64,000 nucleotides of DNA, from contig NC_081824.1 in assembly GCF_030867095.1 (NCBI RefSeq), positions 145,543,433 through 145,607,432 on the forward strand. Reading direction: 5' to 3'. Origin of the DNA: Alligator mississippiensis. Taxonomy: Eukaryota; Chordata; Crocodylia; Alligatoridae. Positions 13,001-23,238 of the stretch are shown here, one piece after another (positions within the stretch are counted from its first letter, which is position 1; the number at the start of each line of letters is the position of its first letter). A program made the position numbers and the translations under genes. Below the pieces are notes generated by a model, which was given only the letters and a program-made list of their open reading frames with translations, was not told the origin of the DNA and did no database searches.

Positions 13001-14994
13001 GCTATTAGCTCTGTGGACTACAGCATTATCCTGGTAGTTCATGTTCATCCTGTGATCAACCATAACACCATAGTCCCTTTCTGTCATTGTGCTGGCCAGG
13101 GCATCTCCTCCTAACCTATATTCATGTTGCTGGTTTCTTCTTCTGAGATGTGCATTTATCTTTATTGAACTGCATCTGGTTCCACCCTGCCCACCTTTCC
13201 AGATTGTCCAGGTCCACTTGGATCTGTATCCTATCCCCTAGCGTGGACAATTCTCCCAATAACCAATTTCCCAATTTCCCCCATAACTTGGTATCATCCA
13301 CAAACTTGGCCAGCATGATTTCTACATCCTCATCTAAATTGTTGATAAAAATGTTGAACAGCATGGGGCCAAGAACTGAACCCTGAAGGACACCACCTGG
13401 CCACCTCCTGCCAAGATGATACAGACCTGACCACTAACACTCTCTGAGTTTGACCCCTTAGCCAGTTCCCAACCCACCTGACTGTGGGGTCTGCCAGCCC
13501 ACAATCCCCCAGTTTTTTTATGAGTGTCATGGGAGACCGTATTGAAGGCCTTTTTAAAATCTGAGTATATGACATCAACCATGTCTCCCACATCTAAGTG
13601 GTTCATTACTTGATCATAGAAGGAGATGAGGTTGGTCAGACATGACCTGCCTACAGCAAAACCATGTTTGCTATCCTTCAGTATCATGCCTTCTGCCAGA
13701 GAAAGGGGCAGTGGTGGAGGTGGGGTGCTGTGGGTCAGGAGTAAGGGGCAATGGCATGGGCTGCTCAGCACACATAACAATGGGGAGGGAAGCTGCAGCT
13801 GGACTCGCATCCTGATGAGCGAGGGGAGCAGATAGAGCTCTGCTTCTCCATGATAAAAACCCAAAATCACACACCGAAATTTACAGAATTTCTTTTATTA
13901 TAGTGACTGAGGAACTGGTAGACTTCCAAAATGTTTTAAAATTGCAAATATATCAATAAAACATTATGTTCAAACATTGTGTTTCATTTTAGTCACAGAA
14001 AAACATAGATTAAGGGGCTTTTAATCAGAAAATTTGCAAAAAAAAAAATTATTGGAGAATTTGTGATTTTTAAACAGAGGAAACCAGGATCCCTGGTGAT
14101 GAGCAAGGAAAATGCTCTTTTGTAGCATCATTCAGGATAGGCAAAATTGTTTCGGTCTGGGTCTGTGGCAGTAATTCATATATGAGATGATGCGAGTTTA
14201 AATGGGAGTTTTACCTGTGTGCATGCCTAGGAGAAACAGTATCTCTGAGATGCTGGGCCAGCTTCTATTTTACTGCTTACACATGTAAGTGAATTTAGGT
14301 ACCTAAGTGGGATTCGGTTCCATCCTGCTCGAGTCCCTGAGAAACAGTTAAAGGTGGGTCCTCCTCTTCCTCCTTGTGTTGAGTTTTGTGACTTAATCTT
14401 AAGGGTAAAAATGATGGTGTGTTACAGAAGTAGATGTAATTATTTCTTAGTCTTAGGGACAGGCTAGACACGTAACCGTATGGAATGGTTTAGGTAAGGG
14501 TGTTTCTTCCTTGAGCAGGGTGTTGGACTAGATGACCTCTGAAGATTAATTTTAGCCCTTTTTATGATTCCATGATCCTATAAAGCACTTTTTGTATTTT
14601 AAGTTGACTAAATACTTTGGGGCCTTTCCCCTCACACTATTGCCACTGTTGCAGTCTCATGAACTCATGAAATTTACTTCAGTAGAATTGCACTAGTGTA
14701 AAATTTTATCCAGTCTCTTGCTTTAAAAACCCCCCAATAACAACACTCCAGTTGGTGTAAAAAGAGATAAAAATGAACTTGAAAGGAATAAGAAGTTTTA
14801 AGTTCTCCCTTTCATGGCATTCTGTGCATGTTTGATATGATAATATCCACATTGCATTTGCAGGTGGTGTTAGTGACTGGAAGAACTTGTTCAATGAAGA
14901 TCAGAACCAAGAAATGGACAACAAATTTGAAGAATACTTAGCAGTAACCAAGCTGGGAGCAAAGTTAAATTATGGGGTTCACTGCAAGGCCTGA
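1997..14994 (+). CDS. SULT6B1: SULT6B1-type cytosolic sulfotransferase, copy 1 (7 exons, 312 aa)
   Basis: Exons: 1997-2198, 5169-5305, 7246-7335, 8817-8943, 9918-10012, 10606-10762, 14864-14994; 939 nt, 312 aa plus TGA. All introns are GT-AG and the phases close. Cytosolic sulfotransferases move sulfate from PAPS to hydroxyl or amine groups of small molecules. Visible motifs: 5'-phosphosulfate loop YPKSGTNW (residues 64-71), catalytic His127 in FTHLMPHNLP, the 3'-phosphate-binding RNPKDVATSYYHF (R149, S157), and RKGGVSDWKN (268-277) at the C-terminal PAPS loop. The usual GxxGxxK reads G-x-x-S-x-x-K here. The N-terminal SYKGIFYP and FEARSDDVILAGYP segments and the C-terminal end GAKLNYGVHCKA match the SULT6B1 subfamily as I remember it. 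The start is the only ATG giving the subfamily N-terminus. No signal peptide or membrane span. Introns are 2970, 1940, 1481, 974, 593 and 4101 nt and carry most of the repeats. Substrate unknown; orthology to mammalian SULT6B1, as against a lineage-specific paralog, is not settled. Confidence 0.92.
2199..3211. other. Intron 1 of SULT copy 1, proximal part
   Basis: AT-rich intronic sequence. I see no gene, tandem repeat or clear transposon end between the exon 1 donor and the MITE that begins at 3212. Confidence 0.5.
3354..4357. mobile_element. hAT-type nonautonomous DNA transposon
   Basis: Terminal inverted repeats TAGGGGTGGGCAA and TTGCCCACCCCTG are bounded by an 8-bp target duplication (ccctaaag at 3346-3353, ccctaaac at 4358-4365, 7 of 8). 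About 1 kb with no transposase. Its centre is a long GT-rich, CA-rich tract. Confidence 0.75.
3655..4062. repeat. GT-rich tract ending in an (AC)n microsatellite
   Basis: About 330 bases of degenerate GTGTGG/GGGTGTG units on the + strand, then a switch to a clean (AC)n run at 4027-4062. The strand switch makes the pair partly self-complementary. Long open frames over this tract are low-complexity artefacts. Confidence 0.8.
5169..5305 (+). CDS. SULT6B1: SULT copy 1, exon 2
   Basis: 137 nt, acceptor tttctcatag, donor TACCAG|gtgggc. Completes YPKSGTNW and encodes an acidic linker (KNNEDETNSVNDELDEFP) ending in LEVGDAEKYQ. Confidence 0.92.
5357..5592. mobile_element. Harbinger-type MITE (Chompy-like)
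   Basis: Left terminus GGGTGCATCTACATGTACA and right terminus catgtagacatacta, flanked by the 3-bp duplication ATT. It holds an internal palindrome, TTTAGTACCTG-taaaa-CAGGTACTAAA. It lies in intron 2 just past the exon 2 donor. Confidence 0.65.
5593..6404. other. Intron 2 of SULT copy 1, unassigned
   Basis: No gene or recognised element. Two opposed open frames of 63 and 77 codons (5648-5881) overlap and show no family signature. Confidence 0.4.
6405..6721 (+). mobile_element. CR1 LINE 3' end
   Basis: A 5'-truncated CR1 carrying the last part of ORF2 (TCACAAACT, the LDIRKNFFTVRAP-type region) and the 3' UTR GGACTTGATGATC..., ending in TCTATGAAATCTATGAAA. It matches the 3' end of the CR1 at 61831-63571 closely, so the two are the same or sister subfamilies. 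Confidence 0.85.
6722..7245. other. Intron 2 of SULT copy 1, distal part
   Basis: Pyrimidine-rich intronic DNA leading to the exon 3 acceptor. No gene or repeat recognised. Confidence 0.4.
7246..7335 (+). CDS. SULT6B1: SULT copy 1, exon 3 (catalytic His)
   Basis: 90 nt, acceptor attaaag, donor ACTAAG|gtgagt. Encodes RMKKLPSRRIIFTHLMPH and on; His127 is the expected catalytic base. Confidence 0.92.
7780..8271. mobile_element. Harbinger-type MITE with AGA target duplication
   Basis: The 492-bp element starts GGCTGCATCTACAGG and ends TGTGTAGATGCACC. AGA flanks both ends (7777-7779 and 8272-8274). Its sequence parallels the element at 10881-11340. Noncoding; in intron 3. Confidence 0.7.
8336..8625. 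mobile_element. Harbinger-type MITE (Chompy-like)
   Basis: Starts GGGTGCAGCTAAATGAGAC and ends CTCATGTAGATGTGACC. The subterminal region (TTAGTACTTGG, CAGTAAC) resembles the window-left MITE and the right end of Harbinger region B near 34400-34547. Flanks ACA and ACT. Confidence 0.65.
8817..8943 (+). CDS. SULT6B1: SULT copy 1, exon 4 (PAPS 3'-phosphate site)
   Basis: 127 nt, acceptor ttttctag, donor GGAAAAA|gtatag. Encodes VLLLLRNPKDVATSYYHF and the TWDEFFTAFMTGK helix. It matches the copy 2 exon at 27 of 42 residues. Confidence 0.92.
8944..9917. other. Intron 4 of SULT copy 1
   Basis: 974 bp of AT-rich sequence with a short (TA)n run near 9316-9334. No gene or recognisable transposon. Confidence 0.5.
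9918..10012 (+). CDS. SULT6B1: SULT copy 1, exon 5
   Basis: 95 nt, acceptor ttcctctag, donor AAAGAG|gtgagt. Encodes PWGFYFDYIFEWNKHIDDEN and the TYEELKE end. The split codon at its start reads Met (A|TG), against Leu in copy 2. Confidence 0.9.
10606..10762 (+). CDS. SULT6B1: SULT copy 1, exon 6
   Basis: 157 nt, acceptor cctttttcag, donor CGCAAAG|gtgatt. Encodes NRAMGVKKIAEFFGLSL through FGNVLFRK. Confidence 0.92.
10881..11340. mobile_element. Harbinger-type MITE with AGT target duplication
   Basis: Starts GGCTGCATCTACACATGC and ends CATGTGTAGATGTCCCC, flanked on both sides by AGT. Same subgroup as 7780-8271. Lies in intron 6 shortly after exon 6. Confidence 0.7.
11341..11886. other. Intron 6 of SULT copy 1, unassigned
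   Basis: No gene found. A near-perfect direct repeat, ATGCTCAGGGAGC, occurs twice around 11650-11682. Confidence 0.4.
11887..14096. mobile_element. hAT-type element carrying a CR1 insertion
   Basis: The left end CCAGGGGTCTAAGTTTTCTG and the right end (reverse complement CCAGGGATCCTGGTTTCCTCTG) are imperfect inverted repeats. Flanking 8-mers tgatgatt (11879-11886) and tgatgagc (14097-14104) agree at 6 of 8. Without the 1.3-kb CR1 inside it, the element is about 0.9 kb and has no transposase. Confidence 0.6.
12396..13705 (-). mobile_element. CR1 LINE, 5'-truncated, decayed ORF2
   Basis: Read on the minus strand it encodes part of the CR1 reverse transcriptase: HGFAVGRSCLTNLISFYDQV, DFKKAFNTVSHD, then LFNIFINNLDED and FVDDTKLWGK (the YADD-equivalent catalytic box, here FVDD). 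It then runs through the C-terminal thumb region to the 3' UTR at the low-coordinate end. Frames are interrupted several times, so it is an old copy. It is nested in the hAT element at 11887-14096. Confidence 0.88.
14505..14583 (+). mobile_element. CR1 LINE 3' UTR fragment
   Basis: Contains GGACTAGATGACCTCTGAAG and a terminal ATGATTCCATGATCCT, the typical CR1 3' end. Short and diverged. Confidence 0.6.
14864..14994 (+). CDS. SULT6B1: SULT copy 1, exon 7 (C-terminus)
   Basis: 131 nt, acceptor gcatttgcag, ends in TGA. Encodes GGVSDWKNLFNEDQNQEM to VHCKA. Candidate polyadenylation signals AATAAA lie at 15595-15600 and 15743-15748. Confidence 0.92.
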
Positions 14995-16225
14995 GTATCA
15001 GTTACATAATGTATATGGAAAAAGTAGATCAAGTGATCCACATATCTCTGATTTTTTGTAATATTCACAGTCAGGTTACCCTTAAAGTGATATTAGTGCA
15101 TATGAGATATTCAATATAATTTAAAGTCCTTTGGCATCCTTGGACTGAATCTATCTACTGAACAATATTAATATTATATAATTGCTGTAGTACCAATCTC
15201 TGGAGGAAATACTCCATCACACTGAATGCTATTAATCTTGCTATCCTGATTAAAAGAATGTAGCACCTAGAGATTATTTTTAAAAATATCTCATACCAAA
15301 CAACTTCTCCACAAAAAGACTTCTAGCAAAAAAGTCCCTCATTGAACAGTCATTCAGGTAAATGAAAATCTTTCCTACAATTTCAGTGGGTCCTGGATCA
15401 ACCCCCTAGTAGAGAGTGCTCAGACAGAAACAGAGCGAGAGGGAGAGTGAGAGTAAGAGAGTAGTCATAATGTTTTCTTAAATTATAATATTTTCTTTTA
15501 TTTAAAAAAATAGAATCTCAACTTGGCCTAGGGAAATTTACTGCTGGTATATGGCCAAATTCTATGTTGATGCAAATGGACAATAGTCCACTAAAATAAA
15601 AGGATTTCCATTAACTTACACCCACAAACACTTGGCTCTTAGTATCTCTAGTACATAAAATTGATTCTCCTCTTTTTTAAACATATATATATATTGGTGT
15701 AAATGGGATGTTGCTTCATTGAAGTCAATGGCATTACACCAGAATAAAATCAGCGTAAAGCAGAATCAAATCTTGTACACCTCTTCGTTGTCATTCCTAG
15801 CTATTGATTTTGCTATTCCTGTAGCTATCATGCAATTAAATTAAGGTGTCAGCAGTTGTAAGACTTTTACATTATACATGTTGGAGTGAACATGTCCCAT
15901 TGTTTTAACTCGTATTTAGTTGGGGCTTTAGATTTTATTTTTTGGCTCCACTGTGGTGGGGAAGGTAGGCCAGCCTAAGAGAGGGAGACAGCACAACACA
16001 GCTTACATGGCTAGTAACTTTATTGTTCTGAGCATGGACCCAGACAAAAGCCAACAGTATCTAAGGAGGCACACAAAGTTACAGCATTTAAAGAAACAGT
16101 ATAACATATAATGGCTAATGACCAAAATATTACATTGTACTTGCTTATTTCCTAGACCAGAAGCTTGTCTAGCGTCTCTCTCAACTATACAGATGGTCCA
16201 ACAAAAGACATTACCAAAAAAGCCC
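14995..16225. other. 3' UTR and downstream region of SULT copy 1
   Basis: AT-rich DNA with two AATAAA signals (15595 and 15743) that could end the copy 1 transcript, a GAGAGA-rich patch near 15420-15460, and a segment near 16150-16225 (agatggtccaacaaaagaca) that recurs in diverged form near 34640-34690. Confidence 0.5.
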
Positions 16226-16290
16226 TTGCTTCTCCTTCATTGGAGGTTTTCAAGAGGAGGCTGGCTAAGTATTTAACAGGGATGTCTTAG
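16226..16290 (+). mobile_element. CR1 LINE 3' fragment
   Basis: Short match to the CR1 ORF2 end (GGAGGTTTTCAAGAGGAGGC...). Confidence 0.45.
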
Positions 16291-16445
16291 GGCCTTGTTA
16301 CACGTTAATTTTTGGCATCTCCTAGAGCTCTTAACCCCTGGATTGTCTCCACCTTAAAACCTAAAACAAGTGTTAAGCATACTTTAGGGACCTTAAAGTT
16401 ACAACACTCCAGGGAAGGTTTATCTCTAATCTGTGATACCCATAG

Positions 16446-17632
16446 GTTCATAGAATCATAGAAAATTAGGATTTGAAGGGACCTCAGGAGGTCATCTAGT
16501 CTAACCTGCTGCTCAAGCAGGACCATCCCCAACTATATTATTCCAGCCAGGGCTTTGTCAAGCTGAGCCTTAAAATTCTGCAAGGATGGAGATACCACCA
16601 CCTCTCTGGGTAACCTGTTCCAGTGCTTCACCATCTTCCTAGTGAGAAAGTTTTTCCTAATATCCAATTTAAATATCCCTTGCCTCAATTTGAGACCATT
16701 GCTCCTTGTTCTGTCATCTTATGGCACTCCACTTGACACTAGCTGCCAACTAGATATCAAGCCATTGATTAGTACCATCTGAGGCCAATGATCCAGCTAG
16801 TTTTCTATTCACCTTACAGTCCATTCATTCAAACAATACTTCCTTAGTTTGTTTGGGAGAATGTTGTGGGAGACTATATTAAAAGCCTTGCTAAAGTCAT
16901 GCTATATCACATTCACTGGTCTCCCCACATGTACAGAACCAGTCATCTTATCATAGAAGGCAATCAGGTTGGTCAGGCATGACTTCCCCTTGGTGAATCC
17001 ATGCTGACTGTTCCTAATCACTTTCTTCTCCTCCAAGTGCTTAGAAATTGATTCTTTGAGGACCTGATCCATGATTTTTCTAGGGACTGAGGTAAGGTTG
17101 ACTGGTCTGTAGTTCCCTGAGTCCTCCTTCTTGCCTTTCTTAAGGATGGGCACTGTATTTGCCCTTTTCCAATCATCTGGGACCTTCCCTGATCACCATG
17201 AGTTTTCAAAGATAATGGCCAGTGGCTCTGCAATCACATCAGCCAACTCTCTCAGCACTCTCAGATGCATCCCGTCCAGCCCCATGGATTTGTATATCTC
17301 TAGCTTTTCTAAATAGTCCCTAACTCGTTCTTTTACCACCTTCTTCCCAAGCTGTGCTGCCTGATGCAGCAATCTGGGACCTGACCATGACCGTGAAGGC
17401 TAAGGTAAAAAACACATTGAGCCTTTTCCTCGTCATCTGTCACTAGGTTGCCTCCCCCATTCAGTAAGGGACCCGCCCTTTCCTTTACTTTACTTTTGTT
17501 GCTGGCATACTTGTAGAAACCCTTCTTGTTACTCTCCATGTCCCTTGCTAGCTGCAACTCCAATTGCACTTTGGCCTTTCTGACTTTATCCCTGTATGCC
17601 AAAGCAATATTATTATACTCCTCCCAAGTTGT
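16446..17632 (-). mobile_element. CR1 LINE, 5'-truncated
   Basis: The minus strand encodes the linker before the RT (RDKVRKAKVQLELQLARDME, KKGFYKYASNKSK) and then RT motifs ([40 protein letters not shown]). The 3' end with tcatagaatcatag lies at the low-coordinate side. Several interruptions. The subfamily differs from the copy at 61831. Confidence 0.88.
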
Positions 17633-18578
17633 TTGTACCAGCTAGTGTTCCAGTTAAGGTGTGGCCACCCCTCACAGATGAGCTGCCAAGGTTACAGTCC
17701 TCCAGCATCTCAGGATGCAGTATGCCCTCCCCAAACCTCCCAAGTAAATACATTTTACATCCCCTGAACTCTACTGCCAAAGGGATGGTTCTGGCAACAG
17801 GTCAACTCCCCCTCTCCAGCGGTATGACCTTTCACCTCCAGGGGTGCAAACTGCTGGCAAAGCATATGCCAGCTAGCCAGTCTGCAGGGCATGCATGCGT
17901 CCAAGATTGCGGTCTAAGGATGTTGGGGTGGAGAACAAAGTAGAGGCCTGAATCAGGTCCCCATAAATTGGGGCTTCCTTCCTGGGGTAGGGTTCTGGTG
18001 GGACCTTCCCTCACTGCTCCCACCTCTCAGCCACTCTGGGAAGCACAGCTAGAAGTACCACACCCCAATCCCAATTGCACTCGAATAATCTATGGCAATT
18101 AATCACTCTGACACTTTGGGGGCATTTCAAGTAGGATCCCATAGGGGTCTGTCCTATGTCAAAGTCTATTCCATATTGTCAGCTATAGGTGCTATAGGGC
18201 TTAGGGCCCTTCTGGGATGACATCTTTTCCTTCTGTTTTGTAGGGGAAAAGGTGTCTTATCTTTTCCCTTCTTATGCCCTCCCATTTGAAAAGATCTCAT
18301 CTGCCATGACTTTGATGTTCAATCAGAATTCTTTTAATTTTTTTCTTTTTGATGTATGGAAAGATGTTCACAAAAAACCCCCAACAACAACAACAAAAAG
18401 AAATGACAATGCTAACAGAAGAAAATTGGCTTGGAAAAGCACAGCAGCATGGCATGTGGTTATTGAGATATATGGAGCTCCACTATTCCCTGCACCCCTT
18501 CCTCACACCACCTTGATTCTGCGAATCCTGTCAGGGTAAACAGAGTTCAAGAAACAAAGGAAAATCCAAAATAAACAG
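17633..18578. other. Intergenic, no feature recognised
   Basis: Moderately GC-rich DNA followed by AT-rich DNA. Two overlapping open frames (17564-17943) carry no family signature. Confidence 0.4.
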
Positions 18579-19000
18579 TAGGGCTGTGCAAAAAACCATC
18601 ATTTCATTTTGATGTCCAGGACAGTGTTTTGTTTCATTGTTTTGTTTTGTTTCGGAGCACTGTCCCATTTCATTTTGTCGAAACTGTTTGCTGTTGCAAC
18701 ACATTTTGACGTTTCACCCATAGGCTATAATGGGGAATCATAAAAATGTCTAAAACATTGTAATTTCTTGCTTAATTTGGATGAAAATTGCAGGGATGGT
18801 AGCCCCTTCTGAGGGCATGAAGACTGCCAAGTTTCAAGGAGATAGGTGCAGAGGTTTCTCATAAACTGCACCTAAAGTCTTGAAAGCAAAATTTATGACA
18901 CTTGCCAGCAGCAGCAGCCTCCTGTCATCTGGCGCACAGATCTGGGGGCCTGCACCCCCAGGAGGGCTGCAGGGATATGCCAGATTCCTCCCAGGTGTGT
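18579..19000 (+). mobile_element. Partial DNA element with TAGGGCTGTGCAAA terminus
   Basis: The left end TAGGGCTGTGCAAA resembles the termini of the elements at 49300 (TAGGTCTGTGCAAAG) and 63823 (TAGGCCTGTGCAAAG). I found no matching right end, so the right boundary is a guess. Confidence 0.4.
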
Positions 19001-19998
19001 GGGGCCATGGATCTGTGCTACTGGATTTGTGCTACAATCTAACAGCTACTGGGCAGGGCTGGCCCCACCCCTGGCATGGGGGTGGGGGGGCAAAAAGCCT
19101 CCCAGACCTGATTGAAGCCTACATTCTGCAGGTCTGGCAAGACTTTGGGGGTGGCAGTTCCTGGACTATAACAGCTACAACAACACTGATTCCCTACTAC
19201 ATCTACAGCACTGTAAATTAGCAGTCATTTCAGAATCATTACATCCATTGACAAATATAACAACCCACCACTTTACTGGGATGCAATCGTACTTGCTTCA
19301 TTCAAACCATTAATGCCAGTTACTTAAATACATAAAATATATTGGTAAAAACTGATTTGATTACAATAATTAGTTATCATGAATTTTATCCCATCAGTTG
19401 AATAAAACCACTAGGTGTCAGACTAATACTTTATGTTAATAGTGCCTGTACCATGCAGTTTCATACTGGAGTTTGAACCATAGATCTTGCTGTTAGAATT
19501 TGAGGTTGTGCTATCCTGGGGGTTAAGCTCTGAAATCACATTATGTCTAAGATATAGAAGGGTGTAAAGTAAGCAAGGCACTCAAAAGCCTGTTAATTGA
19601 TTTTTAATGACCTCTTTTCAGAGAAGGAGACTGTGTTGTCTTACACTTTCCCACCCTTGTAGGTTTTCCTCAGAATAACTAATATTTGACAGGGAGGCTT
19701 AGGAAGCAAATACTGTTGTTGTACTTGTGGTATGTCTAAAGAGAAGAGCTCATCAACCCTGCTCAAATTCCAGATCTTTGGTGAAAATTAAAGTTCAACA
19801 AAAAGTTTATTAACAAGAAAACAAAGTCACTCATGTATAAGAACATCTAACTCAGATAACTGCAGAATCTAATAAAGATGAAATAATGATAGAATGGATT
19901 TAGGAACACAATTGAAGATAGAAAAATAAGACACAACAAATTGAGAGCCAGATTATAAACCTAGTCATAAAATAGTAAATTAGGGAGTCTATCAAAAT

Positions 19999-21056
19999 TA
20001 GGGTGGATTTGATTTAAATCAAATCAATTTAAATCAGGATTTAAATAATTATTTAAAACACTGGTGAGGAAGCCTCAATTTAATCATTATTTTCTATAAA
20101 AACTACATTCTTGTTGTTTGATGTCCTTTTACCTTCTTGAAACTTTGTACTTTTAGAAAGAGGTAAGGGCTTGACTCCGTGTACCCAAACTTGCAGAGAG
20201 ACAAAAGGGCTGATGGGTAGGTAACACTGGCAATGTGTAGGGGTTGCACGTAGGTGCATGTGCACCCACTGAGCTTGGCAGTGCACCCCCTGAAAAAAGC
20301 TCTGCTGATGGCGCCGGCGGTGCCTGAGGTCAATCACAGCTCACCACCCCACCCCTCACCACTGACGCTGCCTGTAGCATCTGCAGGCAATCCCTGATTG
20401 CCTCTGGCTGCTGCTGACACTGCTGGCGGCATCTGCGGGTGGTTGCCAACTGCTGGTTGGCACTTGCCACCTTTCTTCCCTTGCTGCCAACACTGCTGCG
20501 GCTGCCTGAGGGAGCTTGCCATGTCCCCACAGCCTCCAGGAGCATGCAGTGTTTATGGTAAGTAATCAGGTCTGTTCTCTCTCATCTCCATGTATGGCTG
20601 TTAACAAGGATGTTATCTGTGGAGACACAAATCCACAGTTTGAGAACTGAAACTAAACATCACAGAGATGCTTAATGGGATCTTCTAGACTGAGCACTGA
20701 GTTCCATGGGTAGAGTGGTTTTCTTTAATCTTTACAAAACTATAGAGGAGCCTCTGGGAACCCCATAAGATTGGGCCCCTAATATAATTCCTGGCCTGTT
20801 GTGACCTATTTATAAAACTTTTCTGAAAAGCTTACATGAATATATTGTCTCAAATAGTATATACTTAGAAGTTGTTATCCCTATTCCATTATGATATCTT
20901 TGAGCTTTAACCTATCTTAAATTAAAATTATCTTTATATAGGTTGGGGATTTTTTTAAAAGCATCTTAACAAAAAAAAAACAAAAAAAAAAACCTGATTT
21001 AAATAAAATATCCAATTTGTTTGCTTTAAAAAAATAATTGATTTTTATCCACCCTG
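19999..21056. mobile_element. hAT-type nonautonomous element with TAGGGTGGAT termini
   Basis: Left TAGGGTGGATTTGATTTAAATC and right (reverse complement) CAGGGTGGATAAAAATCAATT are inverted repeats. Flanking 8-mers atcaaaat (19991-19998) and acctaaat (21057-21064) agree at 6 of 8. The GC-rich middle (20200-20545) is unlike the AT-rich ends and may be a separate insertion. Confidence 0.6.
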
Positions 21057-21075
21057 ACCTAAATAGGGGCTAGAT

Positions 21076-21694
21076 CAGGGGTGAGCAAAATGGCCAATCT
21101 CGCTGAAAGCTGTACTCCATTTCCCAGCAGCCCCTTCCCTCATGGTTTAGGCCAGTCTCCATGGAGACCTCAGCCTCTCCTGTGCAGGAAAGCTCAAGCT
21201 GAGGCTGCCAGGGGGCTGTTCTGGAGCTGCTGGGAACTTGGGATGGGGGCAGCTTGCTCCAGAACCAGGGCAAAGCCGAGATCTGTAGCCTTCATGCTCT
21301 GGGCAGGGGTGCGCAAGTAGGGGATCGTTGTTCTGCCCTGGCTCCTTGCAGTGGTGACAGCCTTGTCTAGAGTCTGGGCACAGCCATGATCCCCTGCATG
21401 CACACCCCTGCCGAGAGCATACAGGCTAAAGATTGTGGCTCTGCCCTGGCTCTGGAACAAGCTACCCCCATCACAAGATCCCAGCAGCTCCAGAGCAGCC
21501 CCCTGCCCTGCTCTGCCATGCATCCTGCCAGCACAGCTTCAGCTGGTCCCCATGGCAACCCCAGCCTGAGCTTTCCTGCACAATTGCAGCTGGGATCTCC
21601 ACAGAGACTGGCCAAGCCATGCACAGGGGTGGCTGGGAAAAGGAGTCCACAGACGACCGGATCTGGCCCAGCAGCCAGCGTTTGCCCATTCCTG
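21076..21694. mobile_element. hAT-type nonautonomous element
   Basis: Termini CAGGGGTGAGCAAA and tttgcccattcctg, with 8-bp duplication ggctagat (21068-21075) and gactagat (21695-21702), 7 of 8. It belongs near the element at 3354-4357 by its termini. Long opposed open frames across the interior are GC-rich artefacts. Confidence 0.75.
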
Positions 21695-21702
21695 GACTAG
21701 AT

Positions 21703-23238
21703 GATCCATCTTGAGAAAAGAAGGGGAGAAACCTCTGAAACTGCATTTCATGGGTGATAGCATATGCTACCATAAGTTACCCCTCAATGTGTATTGTAAA
21801 ACCAATCATGCTAAACATCCAATGGAATTTTATCTTGAATAATGAAAAGGCTCCTTTCTTGTGGGTTACCTTTCATTTATCACAGCAAGCACTTGAGTAG
21901 TCACTAAAGAACAGCCAGCACACTGTAAAGCCCAGTCTCCCTTTCCCTCATTATATCTAAGTTGTTCATGTGCCCCTGCTCTGAAAAAAGGCATTGTTAT
22001 TTTGAGTTAAAAATATTAGTATGAGTTTATATCTGGTACTCTAGCAGGCAGTGTAGCTTGGAGTAATTACCAAGATGGCCAAACCTGCCAGAAGCTTTAA
22101 CTGACAGCCCCACATAGCTGATGAACCAGCTGGCCACTATTAGCACTTCCTGATTAGCTTCTGGGGAGAGCAGCCTCCCCATTTAAGTGCACATATGGCA
22201 ATGGATTATGGGCTAGTCCACAGTTTTGTCTGATGGTCTGCTGTGGGAAGCTTTTCTAAATCCTGAGAAAATGGTGAAGGGAGAGGCAAGGGGATTTTCT
22301 GGAGGACTGGTGTCTCCCTTTGGGTGAGGGGCTGGTCCTTGTTAAATTTTTTACTTGGATTTGACCATACTGATGGAGGTGAATCTACAGTGGTTTAGGA
22401 TGGATTGGTGATGGGCTGGACAGAGGTGAGACAGCAGAGGAAGAAACCCTTAGTCAATGGCTGACAGGATTATGATGGTGGACTATGGACTATGCCACCC
22501 AGAGGATGGACTACAGTGACAAGAGAGCAGTCAGTGGCAAGAGGACAAGGACCTATGAGCACAGGAGGATGGATGATGACTGGAAACAGAATATGGTTGG
22601 TTGTGAGGACTGAAGTAACTGGTGAGGAAAGAATTAAGAAGCCCTGGGTTTCTGTAACTACAGAGGATGTGCATGTGCTGCTGCTCAGTATAACAACAGT
22701 GAATGCATGTGACCTGAAAAGTTTTATGACCATGGTGAGTGACAGAGTATGGAATGTAAGTTTTATTGCCTTAAAAAGGTGTTGGGACAGATATCATTTG
22801 GTAAAGGAAGATCTTGTAGTGCAGCATTTTAAGGTCATGAGGCTGGAAGGGAACTGGGAGCAAGTAGTAATTATACGTATGTTTAGTGGTTCGAGAGCAT
22901 AGGCAAAAGGGTGGAGGGGACCTGGAAGCTGCTGGGCCAGAGGGGAATATGAACAGAATAGTGTCAGATGAAAATATATTTGGGAGAAAATGCAGCAATG
23001 GCAGGAGGGATAATATATTTGCCCACAATAATGTACGTTCGTCCCCACAGAAAATTCCTTTATTACTTAGGACAACCAAAAATGTAGTAAGTGTTGTGGG
23101 AAAAACCACCTGGTAGCAGCCAGAAGAGGGATGTTTTAAATTGGGGGCTGGGACCATGTGGCAGCGTGGTGTAAAACTCCATTAAGATGTAATCTAGGCT
23201 AGTAGGAAGGGCATGGTTTTTAAGGACTACCCAGATTC
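21703..23238. other. Intergenic, flank of Harbinger region A
   Basis: No gene recognised. A 136-codon open frame at 22492-22902 shows biased composition but no family signature. Part may be the outer end of Harbinger region A, whose termini I could not place. Confidence 0.35.

Noticed and set aside
21194-21773. Several ~100-codon frames on both strands
   Set aside because: All lie in the GC-rich interior of the nonautonomous hAT element at 21076-21694 and overlap one another.
22492-22902. 136-codon plus-strand frame
   Set aside because: No recognisable domain and no splice or promoter context; composition is compatible with chance.
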